Shown here: positions 5,685-5,862 of the stretch, in pieces | How positions within the stretch are numbered: position 1 is the first letter of the stretch | How the letters are laid out: each line of letters starts with the position of its first letter | Assembly: GCA_018715285.1 (NCBI GenBank) | Contig: DVLW01000263.1 | Location: 1-5,862 of the forward strand | DNA from: Candidatus Faecivivens stercoripullorum | GTDB lineage: Bacteria; Bacillota; Clostridia; Oscillospirales; Ruminococcaceae | Reading direction: 5' to 3' | DNA: 5,862 nucleotides | The notes under the pieces: generated by a model | What the model saw: only the letters and a program-made list of their open reading frames with translations | Database searches by the model: none | Told to the model about the DNA's origin: nothing | Position numbers and translations under genes: made by a program

Positions 5685-5862
5685 ATTTATTGGAATAAAT
5701 ATAAGTGGATGGAGTCTTTTCCGTTCCGTTTAGGTCTGCTAAACCCTGCGCATCACCGTTGCTGGCATCAAAGATCATTTCGTTGGTATTTTGATTTTTA
5801 TATTCTTCCATCCAACTGGACAACCATACCGGTTTATCTTCCTGAGAGTCCCATATCACGGT
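5683..5862 (-). CDS. C-terminal fragment of an unrecognised protein
   Basis: Reading leftward from the window edge, one frame stays open for 59 codons and ends at TAA (5685-5683); the other two leftward frames stop within nine codons. The fragment begins TVIWDSQEDKPVW, continues with SSWMEEYKNQNTNEMIFD and ends TPSTYIYSNK. It is soluble-looking and rich in Asn, Asp, Glu and aromatic residues, with no membrane segment or cell-wall anchor motif at the C-terminus. I do not recognise the family. The stop codon directly adjoining a terminator hairpin supports a real gene end. The start and most of the gene lie beyond 5862. Confidence 0.65.
   Translation of the reverse strand, partial: TVIWDSQEDKPVWLSSWMEEYKNQNTNEMIFDASNGDAQGLADLNGTEKTPSTYIYSNK

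Overview
The window looks like chromosomal DNA of a Bacillota (low-to-mid GC Gram-positive) bacterium, probably an anaerobic gut-type lineage of the Clostridia or Erysipelotrichia kind. The grounds are strong purine-rich ribosome binding sites, textbook sigma-A promoters, a solitary ECF-type biotin transporter subunit under BirA-like operators, and an FtsX-type ABC permease with a very long extracellular coiled coil of a kind common in Gram-positives. The genus cannot be told from the sequence.

Region 1 (1-822) is a self-contained biotin-uptake unit. A near-consensus promoter (138-166) lies between two BirA-type inverted repeats (114-143 and 172-202). It drives one gene, bioY (219-737), which ends at a rho-independent terminator (788-822). 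Bases 1-113 hold no gene; a possible leftward promoter reads out of the window.

Region 2 (799-5684) is a three-gene rightward operon: a TetR-family regulator (881-1477), an ABC ATPase (1496-2197) and a 1137-residue duplicated FtsX-like permease (2211-5624). Its promoter is interlocked with the bioY terminator: the -35 box lies in the terminator loop, and the 17-bp spacer contains the 3' arm and T-tract. A TGAAC-N4-GTTCA palindrome at the predicted start of transcription is the likely operator for the TetR protein. Intergenic gaps are 18 and 13 bp with no internal terminator. The ATPase and permease should form a membrane complex of the MacB/LolCDE mechanotransmission class (type VII ABC), and the TetR protein probably senses its substrate or a related stress. 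The substrate is unknown.

The most striking object is the permease. Between its first two membrane segments it carries two heptad-repeat helices of about 124 and 128 residues, separated by a 64-residue tip. One core position is almost always Leu, Ile, Tyr, Trp or Met and the other is mostly Ala or Gly, which suggests a closely packed antiparallel hairpin roughly 18-19 nm long projecting into the cell wall.

Region 3 (5634-5862) contains a 22-bp hairpin terminator ending the operon, and then the C-terminal 59 codons of an unrecognised gene on the minus strand. Its stop codon abuts the hairpin, so the two transcription units converge there.
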